61,479 nucleotides of DNA from Lysobacterales bacterium (GCA_013002505.1 JABDJL010000017.1:1-61479); one strand, 5' to 3'. Positions 1 through 8,950 are shown, numbered from the stretch's first letter. The notes: generated by a model from the sequence alone, not told the origin. Numbers and translations are program-made.

Positions 1-119
1 AGGCGGCGGCGCTGGACTGGGACGAATCGAAGGCCCACAACGCCTCCTACGACGCCGAAAAATGCGCCGAACTGTTCTGCTCAGTGGTCAATCGCTGGAA
101 AATCCTGACCGGAAGATAA
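1..119 (+). CDS. rnt: Ribonuclease T, C-terminal end (partial)
   Basis: Only the last 38 codons are present, reading in frame from base 3 to the TAA at 117-119. They contain the Exo III motif of DnaQ-family exonucleases (HNASYD, with the catalytic His and Asp), followed by an EKCAELFCSVVNRWK segment that closely matches the end of RNase T. RNase T trims the 3' ends of tRNA and other stable RNAs and acts as a cytoplasmic homodimer. It is essentially restricted to Gammaproteobacteria, which helps place the organism. The start lies outside the window. Confidence 0.85.
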   Translation, partial: AAALDWDESKAHNASYDAEKCAELFCSVVNRWKILTGR

Positions 120-187
120 CCAAAAACATCAATCCCGCCAGAATTCACGAGATGCGGCCCAGGTCAGCTGATTGGCCATTTACCGGC

Positions 188-1738
188 TCAGCCGTAGCCC
201 CCGCCACCGGGTGTTTCGATTCGCAACAACTGGCCTGCCTTAACTTGTAGCTGACATTTTGAACCCAAATCATCGCCATCCAGCAGGTTCAGTCCCGGCT
301 TGCCGGCTCGACCCCCTTCCAGGCCCCACGGTGCATGCCAGCGGCGTTCACTGAGAATTGAAAGTTCGGCGTTTTCCAGGAATCGGTATTCACGCACGAT
401 GCCGTCGCCGCCATGGTGACGGCCCTGGCCGCCGGATCCACGCCGAATCGAATATTGCTCGATACGCATCGGGTAGTGTCTCTCCAGCACCTCCACCGGC
501 GTATTGAGGGTGTTGGTCATGTGGCTGTGGCGTGCCGAGCGCCCATCAAAATCGATCCCGGCACCGTGACCACCGGCCAGTGTCTCGTAGTAATCCCAGC
601 TGTGTTTGCCACGACAGCCCATCGCAAGGTTGTTCATCGTGCCCTGGCTGGCGGCGGGTATTTTTCCGGGCAGTGCCTGCGCCAGTGCGCCGCAAACTGC
701 ATCGACGATGCGCATGCTGGTCTCAACATTGCCGGCCGCCACCGCAGCAGGTGCGTTTGCATTGACCAGCGTGCCTGCGGGCGCATTAATGCCAACCGCT
801 GCCAGCGCGCCGTGGCAGGAAGGGGTCTGCGGCGGCATCAAACAGCGAAACACGTATGCGACAGCTGCTGCGGTGACCGGCAATGGGCAATTGAGGTTGC
901 CTTCCACCTGCCCGGCGGTCCCGTCAAAATCGACAGTGACGCCGTTTTCATCGGCATTGACGCAGACTTCCAGCGAAATATCACGATGCCCGAAGCCATC
1001 GTCATCGAGTACATCGCCAAAGCGATACCGGCCTCGTGGAATTTCCCCGAGGCTGATCAAGGCCATGCGCCGGCCATAGTCCTGCAATGCCACCGCCAGT
1101 TCCTGGCAGCGCTCAAAACCGTATTCTTCCAGCAATGCCTCCAGCCGCCGACAACCGAGCCGGTTGGCAGCGAGTTGGGCGGCGAAATCACCGCGCGAAG
1201 CTTGTACATCGTTCAGTTTGCCGCACAAGGCCGACAACCAGGATTCATCAAGCACGCCACTGCGTACAAGGCGGGTCGGCGCTATGATGATGCCCTCTTC
1301 GGAGAGGCTTCGGGTAACCGGCATGGAACCCGGCGTTTCAGAACCAATGTCAGCATGATGGGCGCGGTTCGCTACAAATCCCGACAATTTACCGGCATAA
1401 AATACCGGAGATACGAATGTCACATCGGGTAGATGTGTACCGCCCTTGAATGGGTCGTTAAACACCACCGAATCGCCGGGCTGCCAATCGAATTTTTGCA
1501 CCACATCCGCCATCGCAAAGGCCATTGAACCGAGGTGGACCGGTATGTGCGTGGCCTGTCCGAGCAAGCGTCCATATACATCGAACAGCGCGCAGGAATA
1601 GTCCAGGCGATCCCGGATATTGGGTGAAAGCGCCACCCTTCCCAGCAGGCTTCCCATCTCCTCGCACAGGGCATCGACGCGATTCGAATACAGGCCCAGT
1701 TCAATGCCTGATGGGGTGAATTTTTCAGGCCCGGACAT
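188..1738 (-). CDS. Hydantoinase B/5-oxoprolinase family protein
   Basis: This 516-residue protein is full length for the HyuB family (about 500-590 residues). The N-terminal block with RVALSPNIRDRLDYSCALFD, the VFNDPFKGGTHLPD block and the C-terminal RIEQYSIRRGSGGQGRHHGG and ETPGGGGYG blocks are family hallmarks. Members hydrolyse cyclic amides such as 5-oxoproline or N-methylhydantoin together with an HyuA-like ATPase subunit. No HyuA gene lies beside it here; the next gene upstream in transcription is purE, 17 bp away, so the two are probably co-transcribed. The true substrate is unknown, and HyuA may be encoded elsewhere. Confidence 0.85.
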   Translation of the reverse strand: MSGPEKFTPSGIELGLYSNRVDALCEEMGSLLGRVALSPNIRDRLDYSCALFDVYGRLLGQATHIPVHLGSMAFAMADVVQKFDWQPGDSVVFNDPFKGGTHLPDVTFVSPVFYAGKLSGFVANRAHHADIGSETPGSMPVTRSLSEEGIIIAPTRLVRSGVLDESWLSALCGKLNDVQASRGDFAAQLAANRLGCRRLEALLEEYGFERCQELAVALQDYGRRMALISLGEIPRGRYRFGDVLDDDGFGHRDISLEVCVNADENGVTVDFDGTAGQVEGNLNCPLPVTAAAVAYVFRCLMPPQTPSCHGALAAVGINAPAGTLVNANAPAAVAAGNVETSMRIVDAVCGALAQALPGKIPAASQGTMNNLAMGCRGKHSWDYYETLAGGHGAGIDFDGRSARHSHMTNTLNTPVEVLERHYPMRIEQYSIRRGSGGQGRHHGGDGIVREYRFLENAELSILSERRWHAPWGLEGGRAGKPGLNLLDGDDLGSKCQLQVKAGQLLRIETPGGGGYG

Positions 1739-1755
1739 GGATGCCTGCCAGGCGA

Positions 1756-2253
1756 TTATGCCTTTCGTGGATCAGGCTGTGCCAATACTGCCTCGCGCCG
1801 GGACTGGCGGGCTTTTTCCAGCGCTGCTTTGAATTCCGGATGCTTCAGGCCAAGTATCGAACACGCGAGAAACGCGGCGTTAATGGCGCCGGCCTTGCCC
1901 ACCGCCAGCGTGCCTACCGGGATACCGGGCGGCATTTGCACGATCGACAACAATGCGTCCAGTCCGGTAAAGGCGCTCGAGAGTATCGGCACGCCGAGCA
2001 CCGGCACAGTGGTCTTTGCCGCGAGCACGCCGGGCAGTGCAGCCGCCATACCGGCGCCGGCAATGATCACTTCGATGCCACGCGCCTCGGCCGTGCTGGC
2101 GTATTCAAATGCAACATCCGGTGTGCGGTGAGCCGAAATGACGCGCGTTTCATTGGGAATTCCGAATCCATCAAGTGTGTCGGCTCCATGGCGCATGACC
2201 TCCCAATCCGAATGGGAACCCATGATCACGCCGACCATTGCTGCTTTGTCCAC
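1756..2253 (-). CDS. purE: N5-carboxyaminoimidazole ribonucleotide mutase-like PurE
   Basis: This 165-residue protein is typical of class I PurE, which converts N5-CAIR to CAIR in purine synthesis. GSHSDW (residues 12-17) and SAHRTP with the catalytic His42 are present, as are VPVLGVP, SIVQMPxGIPVGTLAVGKAG and a terminal NPDPR-like end. One oddity: the segment that normally reads AGGAAHLPGM is AGMAAALPGV (residues 66-76), so the usual His is Ala72. purK, the usual partner, is not adjacent; a HyuB-like gene follows instead. It is transcribed divergently from the Trm112-like gene. The function call is firm at family level. Confidence 0.9.
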   Translation of the reverse strand: MDKAAMVGVIMGSHSDWEVMRHGADTLDGFGIPNETRVISAHRTPDVAFEYASTAEARGIEVIIAGAGMAAALPGVLAAKTTVPVLGVPILSSAFTGLDALLSIVQMPPGIPVGTLAVGKAGAINAAFLACSILGLKHPEFKAALEKARQSRREAVLAQPDPRKA

Positions 2254-2391
2254 AAATTACTCCGATATTGGCTGTGCGGGAAAGCGGCATATTGTAGCAG
2301 TGCTACCGGTGGGCAGACAGGCCCTTGAATGTCTTGGGCTACGGCCCCGCAGGGCGTAAAATGACGGCTGGACCATCCAAAGGCCGCGACC

Positions 2392-2658
2392 ATGCCCGTT
2401 GACGGAAAACTGCTCGAAATTCTTTGCTGCCCGACCAGCAAAACCCCGCTGATCATGCTCCCGGAATCAAAGCTCGCCAAGCTCAATGCGACGATCCGGG
2501 AAGGCGGCGTGCGCACTGTCGAAGGCAGCGATGTCAGCGATGAACTGGAAGAGGCGCTGGTGACCGAAGACATGAAAGTCATTTACCCGGTAGAAGACTC
2601 GATTCCGATACTGCTGCATGAACGTGGCATAGGCACAACCCAGCTCAACGACTTCTGA
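2392..2658 (+). CDS. Trm112-like small protein
   Basis: This 88-residue protein starts with a Trm112/YcaR-type segment (LLEILCCPTSKTPL) and ends with the characteristic YPVEDSIPILL, which in this family follows a small zinc-ribbon-like fold. It is longer than typical bacterial members (about 60 residues) because of an acidic insert at about residues 30-60. Only two adjacent Cys are present, so metal binding is doubtful. Bacterial homologues are uncharacterised; eukaryotic Trm112 activates methyltransferases. The stop codon overlaps the nadC start by one base (TGATG), so the two are likely translationally coupled. Confidence 0.75.
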   Translation: MPVDGKLLEILCCPTSKTPLIMLPESKLAKLNATIREGGVRTVEGSDVSDELEEALVTEDMKVIYPVEDSIPILLHERGIGTTQLNDF

Positions 2659-3503
2659 TGCAGCGCGAGATCAGGCGGCCATCTCCAGAGCAGGTTCGCC
2701 ATGACGTGACCACCGCACTGGAAGAAGATATTGGCAGCGGCGATGTTACCGCACGCCTGATTGATTCAGCCAGGCAATTGCAGACCCGTGTCATCTGCCG
2801 CGAACAGGCCATCCTGTGTGGCCGGCCGTGGTTCGATGAGACCTTTGCGCAACTTGACGAGCGCATCGTGATCGATTGGTCACTCGCTGATGGTGATGAG
2901 ATGTCCCCGGGACAAATAGTTTGCTCGCTTGTTGGCCCAGCGCGCCCGATACTCACAGGCGAACGCACCGCTCTCAATTTTTTGCAGGCCCTGTCTGCCT
3001 GCGCGAGCAAGTCCCGGGCTTACTGCCAGGCCGTGGCCGGAACCAAGGCCACCATCCTGGACACGCGCAAAACAATCCCAGGCCTGCGGCGGGCCCAAAA
3101 ATACGCCGTGCGTTGCGGTGGCGCCTCCAATCACCGTGTCGGGCTTTTTGATGCCTTCCTGATCAAGGAGAACCATATTGCCGCCGCCGGCAGCATCAGC
3201 GAGGCGGTACACAAGGCGGCCAATTTGCGCCCCGACCTGATGCTGGAGGTGGAAGTCGAAACACTTGAACAACTCGACGAAGCCGTGGCCAGCGGAGCAA
3301 GGCGGGCATTGCTGGATAATTTCAGCCTTGAAAAACTCCGCGAAGCGGTTCAGCGCCACGGCGGCCGAATAGAGCTGGAGGCGTCCGGCGGCGTGAACCT
3401 CGAGAGCGTACGTGACATTGCCCAAACCGGTGTTGATTTTATCTCCACCGGCGAATTGACCAAGCATGTGCGGGCGGTGGATTTCTCGATGAGGTTTCGC
3501 TGA
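2658..3503 (+). CDS. nadC: Nicotinate-nucleotide pyrophosphorylase (carboxylating)
   Basis: NadC makes nicotinate mononucleotide from quinolinate and PRPP in NAD synthesis. The 281 residues match the family length. The quinolinate-binding stretch TRKTIPGLRRAQKYAV with the following GGASNHRVGLFDAFLIKENH is intact, as are EVEVET, ALLDN, EASGGV and GVDFISTGELTK in the C-terminal barrel. It is coupled to the preceding Trm112-like gene by a one-base overlap. A CotH-like gene follows 63 bp downstream, with its own Shine-Dalgarno sequence. Confidence 0.96.
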   Translation: MQREIRRPSPEQVRHDVTTALEEDIGSGDVTARLIDSARQLQTRVICREQAILCGRPWFDETFAQLDERIVIDWSLADGDEMSPGQIVCSLVGPARPILTGERTALNFLQALSACASKSRAYCQAVAGTKATILDTRKTIPGLRRAQKYAVRCGGASNHRVGLFDAFLIKENHIAAAGSISEAVHKAANLRPDLMLEVEVETLEQLDEAVASGARRALLDNFSLEKLREAVQRHGGRIELEASGGVNLESVRDIAQTGVDFISTGELTKHVRAVDFSMRFR

Positions 3504-3566
3504 CGGCTGGCCGTTCAAGCGTTAGGCTTGTCTTATAATCGACCTGCAAAGAACAGGAGTGTCGCG

Positions 3567-4637
3567 ATGAATCCAAGAGCTGGCTTGTACACCCCCACTG
3601 CCCTGCTGATGTGTATCGGTTTGCTGTTTGCGTGTACAACGCATGCCGAGGAAGCACCCAAGCCACCCAGGTTGTTCGAGGATGATTCACGCCTAGAAGT
3701 CACGCTGACAGGCCCGTGGCGCACCATCAGGCGACGTTCAAGCACCGAGCAGCAGTTTGGCGGGGAACTCGCCTACATTGACGCCAACGGGCAAAAACAA
3801 CGGTTCACCATTGGCGTCACCACGCGCGGACTGACACGCCGAGACCGGGTGTGTGATTTTCCACCACTGAAGCTGTGGTTCAACAAGGACCTGACCAAGG
3901 GTACCGAGTTCCGCGGTCAGAGCTCGCTGAAAATGGTCACGCACTGCAAGACCAGCAAGGCCTACACACAGTATTACGTGCGAGAATTTCTGGCTTACCG
4001 GATTTATAACCTGATCACGCCATACAGTTTCCGCGTGCGCGAGATGATGGTGACCTACATCGACAGTGAACGCGATTCCAAGCCGCAAGTGTATTTCGGG
4101 TTCCTGATCGAAGACGTGGATGATGTTGCGGAACGCAATGGGCTGGTGGAACTGGAGATTCCGGAAATCCGCTATACCCGGCTGGATCCCGTTGAAACCA
4201 GCAACTATGCCCTGTTCCAGTACCTGATCAGCAATCTTGACTGGTCCGCGACCGGCGGCCCCGACCCCGTGGAATGCTGCCATAATTCGAAACTGATTGG
4301 CACGGCACCGGATGAATCTCCGATTTACTCAATTCCATACGACCTGGACTCTTCGGGCCTGGTTAACGCGCATTACGCGGCGCCTCCTGAAGCACTGAAA
4401 GTACGCAGCATCCGCCATCGCCTGTATCGCGGATTCTGCTTCCATAATGACGAATTGCCGGCCGCCCTGGACCGTTTCATCGAGCACAAACAGGCCATAT
4501 TCGACCTGTTTGAGCAAAACGACCTGCTGACCAGCAAGGGCCGCCAGGACACGACCAATTTCCTTAACGGTTTTTATGACAAACTCGAGGCGCCGGGCGG
4601 CATCAATGAGTGGCTGGTTGACAAATGTCGGGGCTGA
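3567..4637 (+). CDS. Exported CotH-kinase-like protein
   Basis: The start at 3567 is chosen because CAGGAG (3554-3559) sits 7 bp upstream and it places a clear signal peptide at the N-terminus (ALLMCIGLLFACTTHAEE), giving 356 residues. The body resembles the CotH/H-type kinase fold: an early basic KLWFNKDL/GQSSLKM segment, then YLISNLDWSATGG and the late IPYDLDSSG, which correspond to the Asp-containing catalytic and metal-binding motifs of that family. CotH proteins phosphorylate protein substrates outside the cytosol. Its 3' end overlaps that of the convergent phosphatase gene by 35 bp. The kinase call rests on motif resemblance and is moderate. Confidence 0.6.
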   Translation: MNPRAGLYTPTALLMCIGLLFACTTHAEEAPKPPRLFEDDSRLEVTLTGPWRTIRRRSSTEQQFGGELAYIDANGQKQRFTIGVTTRGLTRRDRVCDFPPLKLWFNKDLTKGTEFRGQSSLKMVTHCKTSKAYTQYYVREFLAYRIYNLITPYSFRVREMMVTYIDSERDSKPQVYFGFLIEDVDDVAERNGLVELEIPEIRYTRLDPVETSNYALFQYLISNLDWSATGGPDPVECCHNSKLIGTAPDESPIYSIPYDLDSSGLVNAHYAAPPEALKVRSIRHRLYRGFCFHNDELPAALDRFIEHKQAIFDLFEQNDLLTSKGRQDTTNFLNGFYDKLEAPGGINEWLVDKCRG

Positions 4638-5859
4638 GGGGCGTTTCGACGCCTGCCAGGGCCTCTGGCTCTGCTTCCGGATTGAGCGCATCCGCGTCCA
4701 ATTCCGGGCCGGGAACAGGCGGTGGCGGGTTAATAAGCAGCGCTAGCCGGTCCGCCAGGGCCTCGTTATCCGGCTTCAGGGCGACCACTTTTTCCAGGTA
4801 ATCAATGCGGTCTGCGTCGGTGTTTGGCAATTCGAGCCTTGCATCACCGTATGCAGCCACGGCCGTGCCGTTTTCCAGCACAAGGAACCCATCGTTTGAA
4901 CCGTAATATGCCGCCAGTCCAGTGTCGTTGACCACCACTCGCTGGCCGAAACGCGGCCACACCACGCCGCCAGTCGGCGTGTGGCCAACAACAATGCGAG
5001 ATGCGCCGTAGCGTTCGAGAATCTTGTCCAGCGTTTCGCTGAACGAAGCTTCGTTTTCCAGTGCCAGGCCGCGATACCACAGGGGCCCTTTCTCATCACT
5101 TATGATGTTTTCCCGCTGAGGATCAAAATGAAGGATTTCCTGGTGGGCCTGTTCGGTCAGTTCCTGCAGGCTCAGCTTGCAGTATTCCGGGCTGATCCCG
5201 CCGTGCAGAAAAATCGTGTCATTGACCATCACGGCGACAGGATTGGACAGCACCCACTGCCCATACTCGCCCTGCGGGGCCCAGTTCAGGCGCAGCTCGA
5301 CCCATCCCAGGGGAACTTGCTCCTCCCAACGTGCGCGGTATGCTTCCAGGTCAAGCAGTTCAAATTCTTCGGGTTTGGATTGTTGCAGCTGGTTGAGGGT
5401 GAATTGCCACTGCTGTTCTCGCAGCTGCTGCGAGTTTCGCGAGGTGAAGGCCTCGTATTCGCCGGGGTGCACATAGCGCAGGTCACCGTAGGTATTCATG
5501 GCCTCGTGATTGCCGATCAGCGTGTGGACATACCCCCCTTTACGCTCGGCCTGTTTTTTCAGCTCCCTGAGGTGATCGATGATTTTGCGGCTGGACGGCC
5601 CCCGGTCAGGAATATCGCCGGTTTGCACGAGATGGGTTCTTCCGCCTTTCCAGCGTCCGCGCGAATTGACCAGGCCGGCGTCGCGCATCACCTTGATGTA
5701 CTGGTCGTAGTCCCCGTGCAGGTCTCCGATCGCGACCACGTTTTCCACGCCGGTCCAGTGAAATTCATCGTGCTGCGTGGGTTCGCCGTGTGCGCAGGCA
5801 CAGGCAAAGGCGGCGCCGGCGATGGCCAGGACACGCGATCTCCACGACACGACATTCAT
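4603..5859 (-). CDS. Exported Shewanella-like PPP-family phosphatase
   Basis: The 418-residue metallophosphoesterase has all core PPP motifs: GDLHG (45-49), GDIPDRG (81-87), GNHE (116-119), and later His motifs in FLHGGISPEY and VVGHTPTGG. This pattern fits the Shewanella-like (SLP) branch of protein Ser/Thr phosphatases. A signal peptide with a possible lipobox (AFAC/CAC, about residues 17-22) points to export. The C-terminal 60 residues are Pro/Glu-rich and lie outside the fold. It follows the DUF4956 gene by 3 bp in the same operon. Substrate unknown; the neighbouring CotH-like protein is an obvious candidate partner. Confidence 0.85.
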   Translation of the reverse strand: MNVVSWRSRVLAIAGAAFACACAHGEPTQHDEFHWTGVENVVAIGDLHGDYDQYIKVMRDAGLVNSRGRWKGGRTHLVQTGDIPDRGPSSRKIIDHLRELKKQAERKGGYVHTLIGNHEAMNTYGDLRYVHPGEYEAFTSRNSQQLREQQWQFTLNQLQQSKPEEFELLDLEAYRARWEEQVPLGWVELRLNWAPQGEYGQWVLSNPVAVMVNDTIFLHGGISPEYCKLSLQELTEQAHQEILHFDPQRENIISDEKGPLWYRGLALENEASFSETLDKILERYGASRIVVGHTPTGGVVWPRFGQRVVVNDTGLAAYYGSNDGFLVLENGTAVAAYGDARLELPNTDADRIDYLEKVVALKPDNEALADRLALLINPPPPVPGPELDADALNPEAEPEALAGVETPLSPDICQPATH

Positions 5860-5862
5860 GGG

Positions 5863-6522
5863 CTAATCGAACACCCCTCGATCGACATCTTCATCTTCTT
5901 TGCTGAGGCGCATGTAGGTTTTGGCATCTTCAACGTAGCCATAGTTCATTGCCCATAGCGCCGCGAACACGTAGTTGAAAATCACGGTCATGATTAGCGC
6001 AATCATCAACATGCCGATTCCGGAGGCCAGTCCGACACCGACGGACATGAAAATGAACACCGAATCGGCACTGCTCTTCAGGGTGGTCCTGAATCGCACG
6101 CCCGCCACCACGCCGGTCAGGGCAAACGCCAGCGCCAGGCTGTTTTGAACGATCAGGACAATTCCCGTGACGGCGACCGGCAGGATGATCATCGTTTCGA
6201 CCAGCGACTGGTCTACCTTCGAGACCTCGCGAATGGCCATGTAAACCCAGGAAACGGGGATCATCAGCAGGACCGCGCCAATAATTGCCACGGTCAGCCA
6301 CACCACGCCACCGTACTCGTCGTTGACGCTGGAGGCATAAATTTCGATTCCGGACAGCCCCGTGGCGTCATCCTCGTTGAGCAGGTTCTCTACCACGCCC
6401 AGCGGCAGGTTCATGTCGCCCAACTGGGTGTAGGCGAACCACACGAACCCCGCGACGATGACGTAGTAAACCGTCAGCTTCAGAAACAGCCTCAGATGGT
6501 GCCAGTCCTTGAAAAATTTCAT
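5863..6522 (-). CDS. DUF4956 family membrane protein
   Basis: A 219-residue integral membrane protein with about four hydrophobic helices. The central SLALAFALTGVVAGVRFRTTLKSSADSVFIFMSVGVGLASG segment, spread over roughly residues 125-170, is the DUF4956 signature. The cytoplasmic C-terminus is acidic (MRLSKEDEDVDRG). In other bacteria DUF4956 proteins recur next to CotH-type and VTC-type (polyphosphate polymerase-like) genes, which fits the CotH-like gene nearby. It is first in an operon with the exported phosphatase. Molecular function is unknown. Confidence 0.8.
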   Translation of the reverse strand: MKFFKDWHHLRLFLKLTVYYVIVAGFVWFAYTQLGDMNLPLGVVENLLNEDDATGLSGIEIYASSVNDEYGGVVWLTVAIIGAVLLMIPVSWVYMAIREVSKVDQSLVETMIILPVAVTGIVLIVQNSLALAFALTGVVAGVRFRTTLKSSADSVFIFMSVGVGLASGIGMLMIALIMTVIFNYVFAALWAMNYGYVEDAKTYMRLSKEDEDVDRGVFD

Positions 6523-6583
6523 CGATCGCCCTCCCGCCGGCCAAGCATAACCAAAAACCGGTGATTGTGCCGCCAGGCCGTGG

Positions 6584-7738
6584 TCAGACCTGTTCCAGCG
6601 CGGTTTCCAGTGCGCCGATCAGGTCTTCGGCATCTTCCAGGCCCACGGACAGCCGGATCAGGCCATCCAGGATACCGACCCGTGCCCGCTCTTCCGGTTC
6701 AACCGCCGCGTGCGTCATCGTCACCGGGTGCGTGATCAGGGATTCAACCGAACCGAGGTTCTCGGCCAGCGTCCAGACGTCGATGTTGTCCATCAGGCGC
6801 TTGCCGGCTGCGAGCCCGCCCTTGACTTCAAACCACATCATCGCCCCGTAGCCACTGGCCTGCGTGCTGGCAAGCTCGTGCTTTGCAAATGACTCAAGGC
6901 CCGGATAGCACACTTGCGCGACCTTGGGGTGCGCCTCGAGGAAGCTGGCGATTGCCATGGCATTGGCCGACTGCTGGTCCATGCGTACCGACAGGGTTTT
7001 GCACCCCTGCAGGGTCAGCCAGGCCACTTGTGGCGACATGATGCTGCCGGTGCTGTTCTGGATAAACGCAATTTTTTCATGCAATTCCGCGGTCTTGCTG
7101 ACCACCGCACCGCCGACCGTTGCGTTGTGACCATCGATGTACTTGGTTGTTGAATGCAATGAAATGTCGCATCCCAGCTCCAGGGGGCGCTGGTAGTAGG
7201 GCGTCAGGAAGGTATTATCCACGGCATGCACCAACCCCCTGGCCTGCGTGATTTCCGAGATCGCCGCCAGGTCCGAGGTTTTCATGGTCGGGTTGGCCGG
7301 GGTTTCGGTGAACACCATTTTGGTATTGTCACGGACCGCCTCGGCGACTGCAGAAGCGTCTGATGTATCCACGAAGCTGAATTCAAGCCCAAACCGGTTC
7401 AGCACCTGCGTGGTGAGGCGGTATGTTCCTCCGTAAGCGACGTCCGAGATGATGGCGTGGTCACCCGCACTGAGCATCGCCAGCATGACACCATGCACAG
7501 CTGCCATGCCGGTGCTGAAAGCCGCGCACGCCTCACCTCCCTCCAGGTCTGCCAGTTTCAGTTCCAGGGCCTGCACCGTGGGGTTGCCCGATCTTGAATA
7601 GGAAAAGCCCTTGGACAGGTATTCATCGACTGAATCCTGGGCGAACGTGGTGGACTGGTAAATCGGTGTCAGGATCGAGCCGGTAACCGGATCAGGGGTG
7701 ACGCCCGCGTGTATTTGCCTGGTACTAAAACCCATCAA
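6584..7738 (-). CDS. metB: Cys/Met metabolism PLP enzyme (cystathionine gamma-synthase/lyase type)
   Basis: This 384-residue protein is a complete Cys/Met metabolism PLP-dependent enzyme. SYSRSGNPTVQALE, the Tyr/PLP pocket DVAYGGTYRL, the Asp in VDNTFLTPYYQ and the PLP lysine in HSTTKYIDGH are present; the SLGSVESLITHP and GLIRLSVGLED blocks close the fold. It lies downstream of metA, 117 bp away on the same strand, which favours cystathionine gamma-synthase (O-succinylhomoserine plus cysteine), but gamma-lyase or beta-lyase activity cannot be excluded by sequence. A small GC hairpin (7756-7772) lies in the metA-metB gap. Confidence 0.85.
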   Translation of the reverse strand: MMGFSTRQIHAGVTPDPVTGSILTPIYQSTTFAQDSVDEYLSKGFSYSRSGNPTVQALELKLADLEGGEACAAFSTGMAAVHGVMLAMLSAGDHAIISDVAYGGTYRLTTQVLNRFGLEFSFVDTSDASAVAEAVRDNTKMVFTETPANPTMKTSDLAAISEITQARGLVHAVDNTFLTPYYQRPLELGCDISLHSTTKYIDGHNATVGGAVVSKTAELHEKIAFIQNSTGSIMSPQVAWLTLQGCKTLSVRMDQQSANAMAIASFLEAHPKVAQVCYPGLESFAKHELASTQASGYGAMMWFEVKGGLAAGKRLMDNIDVWTLAENLGSVESLITHPVTMTHAAVEPEERARVGILDGLIRLSVGLEDAEDLIGALETALEQV

Positions 7739-7855
7739 TCATTCCTCTGAATTGCTCCGGCCCACAGCCGGAATTCAATGTTGGTTCATGCTTCAAAAAC
7801 AAGCGGCCCATGATACACAAAGCCCGCTTCGGGGTAACCTTTGAGGTGACCGGAA

Positions 7856-8950
7856 TCATCCACCCCGCGTTTCACTGCCCTTACCTCCGCTGGCCAGAGG
7901 GTCATCCGGATCAACGCCGGGCCGGAACTGTCCGTGTGGGTCGTTGTTGCTGAGCCGGTAAACCAGGCCCAGCCAATTGTTGACGATCGCCTTGCCGGTG
8001 TCGCCCCAGGTATTGTCCACCAGCGAATGCAGTGCCTGCTCGGGAAACTCTGAAACCGGCTCGGCTGACCGGCGCGCCTGCCTGCTTTCCTCGATAAAGT
8101 TTTGCGCCGTGGAGATTGCCCGCGGCTCAAAGTAGTGTTGCGGATAAGGCGGGGGTGCGTCCAGTTCGCCATCCAGAAAACGGTTCACCTCGCGCTTGTA
8201 CTCTTTCAGCAAGCTGTGCGCCTCGTACTCCGGATGGCCCTGGAAATAGACCTTGCGAAATCCGTCCCGGCTGACCGCCAGGTGCACACCCGCTTCTTCG
8301 CTCTCCGCCAATACGCGCAGGCCCTGTGCCTCGATCTGTTGCCGGCTGACGTCGTTCCAGCGCGAATGCGGCGCATCGAATCGGGTGTTGATGTCGCGCA
8401 CCAGCGGATGGTCGGGGGCCCTGACACGATGGCGGTATACGCCCCACTTTTTCTCCGGCATCAGCCGGCGCCGGATTCCATGGTGATGTTGCAACAGTGC
8501 GTGCGTGGCCAGGCACGAACACAGTACCGATGCCACGTGTTCGTCGGCCCATTCGACAACTTCAATCAGCGGCGACCAGAACGCTTCCTCTTCTAGCCTG
8601 GGGTTGGCAACGTTGGCGCCCGTTATGATCAGTGCGTCCAGCCCCTTTTCCCGGAGTTCATCGAAATCGAAGTAATGGTGAGCGATATGTTGCTCGGCCT
8701 CTGCACCGCGATTCAACTCCGGTAGCGAAAATGGATAAACGAAAAACTGGGCGATCTTGTTGCAGTTTCCGACCAGGTTGATGAACTGGTACTCGGTCGC
8801 CGTCAGGGCCGCATCCGGCATCATGTTAAGCAGCCCGATGTTCAGCTCACGTATATCCTGGTGCAAGGCTTCGTCGAGATCCAAAACCTCGATTCCGTAG
8901 CGGCGCAGGCGCTGAAAGGTCGGCAGTTGGTTGTGTGCAACGAGCGGCAT
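7856..8950 (-). CDS. metA: Homoserine O-succinyltransferase (MetA type)
   Basis: The 364-residue protein has the MetA glutamine-amidotransferase-like fold: NIGLLNMMPD near the N-terminus, the nucleophile Cys146 in CLATHA, KKWGVYRHRV, and the His/Glu pair in FQGHPEYEAHSLLKEY. It activates homoserine for methionine synthesis. In the acyl-specificity loop (ITGANVA, from residue 109) the position that is Gly in succinyl- and Glu in acetyl-using enzymes is Ala115, so acyl donor preference is not certain. It has a tail of about 60 residues beyond the E. coli enzyme, seen in other gammaproteobacteria. The metB-type gene follows. Confidence 0.88.
   Translation of the reverse strand: MPLVAHNQLPTFQRLRRYGIEVLDLDEALHQDIRELNIGLLNMMPDAALTATEYQFINLVGNCNKIAQFFVYPFSLPELNRGAEAEQHIAHHYFDFDELREKGLDALIITGANVANPRLEEEAFWSPLIEVVEWADEHVASVLCSCLATHALLQHHHGIRRRLMPEKKWGVYRHRVRAPDHPLVRDINTRFDAPHSRWNDVSRQQIEAQGLRVLAESEEAGVHLAVSRDGFRKVYFQGHPEYEAHSLLKEYKREVNRFLDGELDAPPPYPQHYFEPRAISTAQNFIEESRQARRSAEPVSEFPEQALHSLVDNTWGDTGKAIVNNWLGLVYRLSNNDPHGQFRPGVDPDDPLASGGKGSETRGG

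Noticed and set aside
413-1432. 339-codon plus-strand frame
   Set aside because: It lies wholly antisense to the hydantoinase B-like gene, whose family motifs are unmistakable; its translation resembles no protein and has no Shine-Dalgarno.
4981-5958. 325-codon plus-strand frame
   Set aside because: Antisense to the phosphatase gene with complete PPP motifs; the long frame is explained by codon bias of the GC-rich opposite strand.
7756-7772. Hairpin between metA and metB as terminator
   Set aside because: TCCGGC/GCCGGA pair across 5 bases but no T-tract follows; it more likely has no role or slightly modulates expression.
7786-8172. 128-codon frame overlapping the end of metA in another phase
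   Set aside because: I considered a frameshift in metA, but the metA frame continues with a plausible gammaproteobacterial tail to its stop at 7856.
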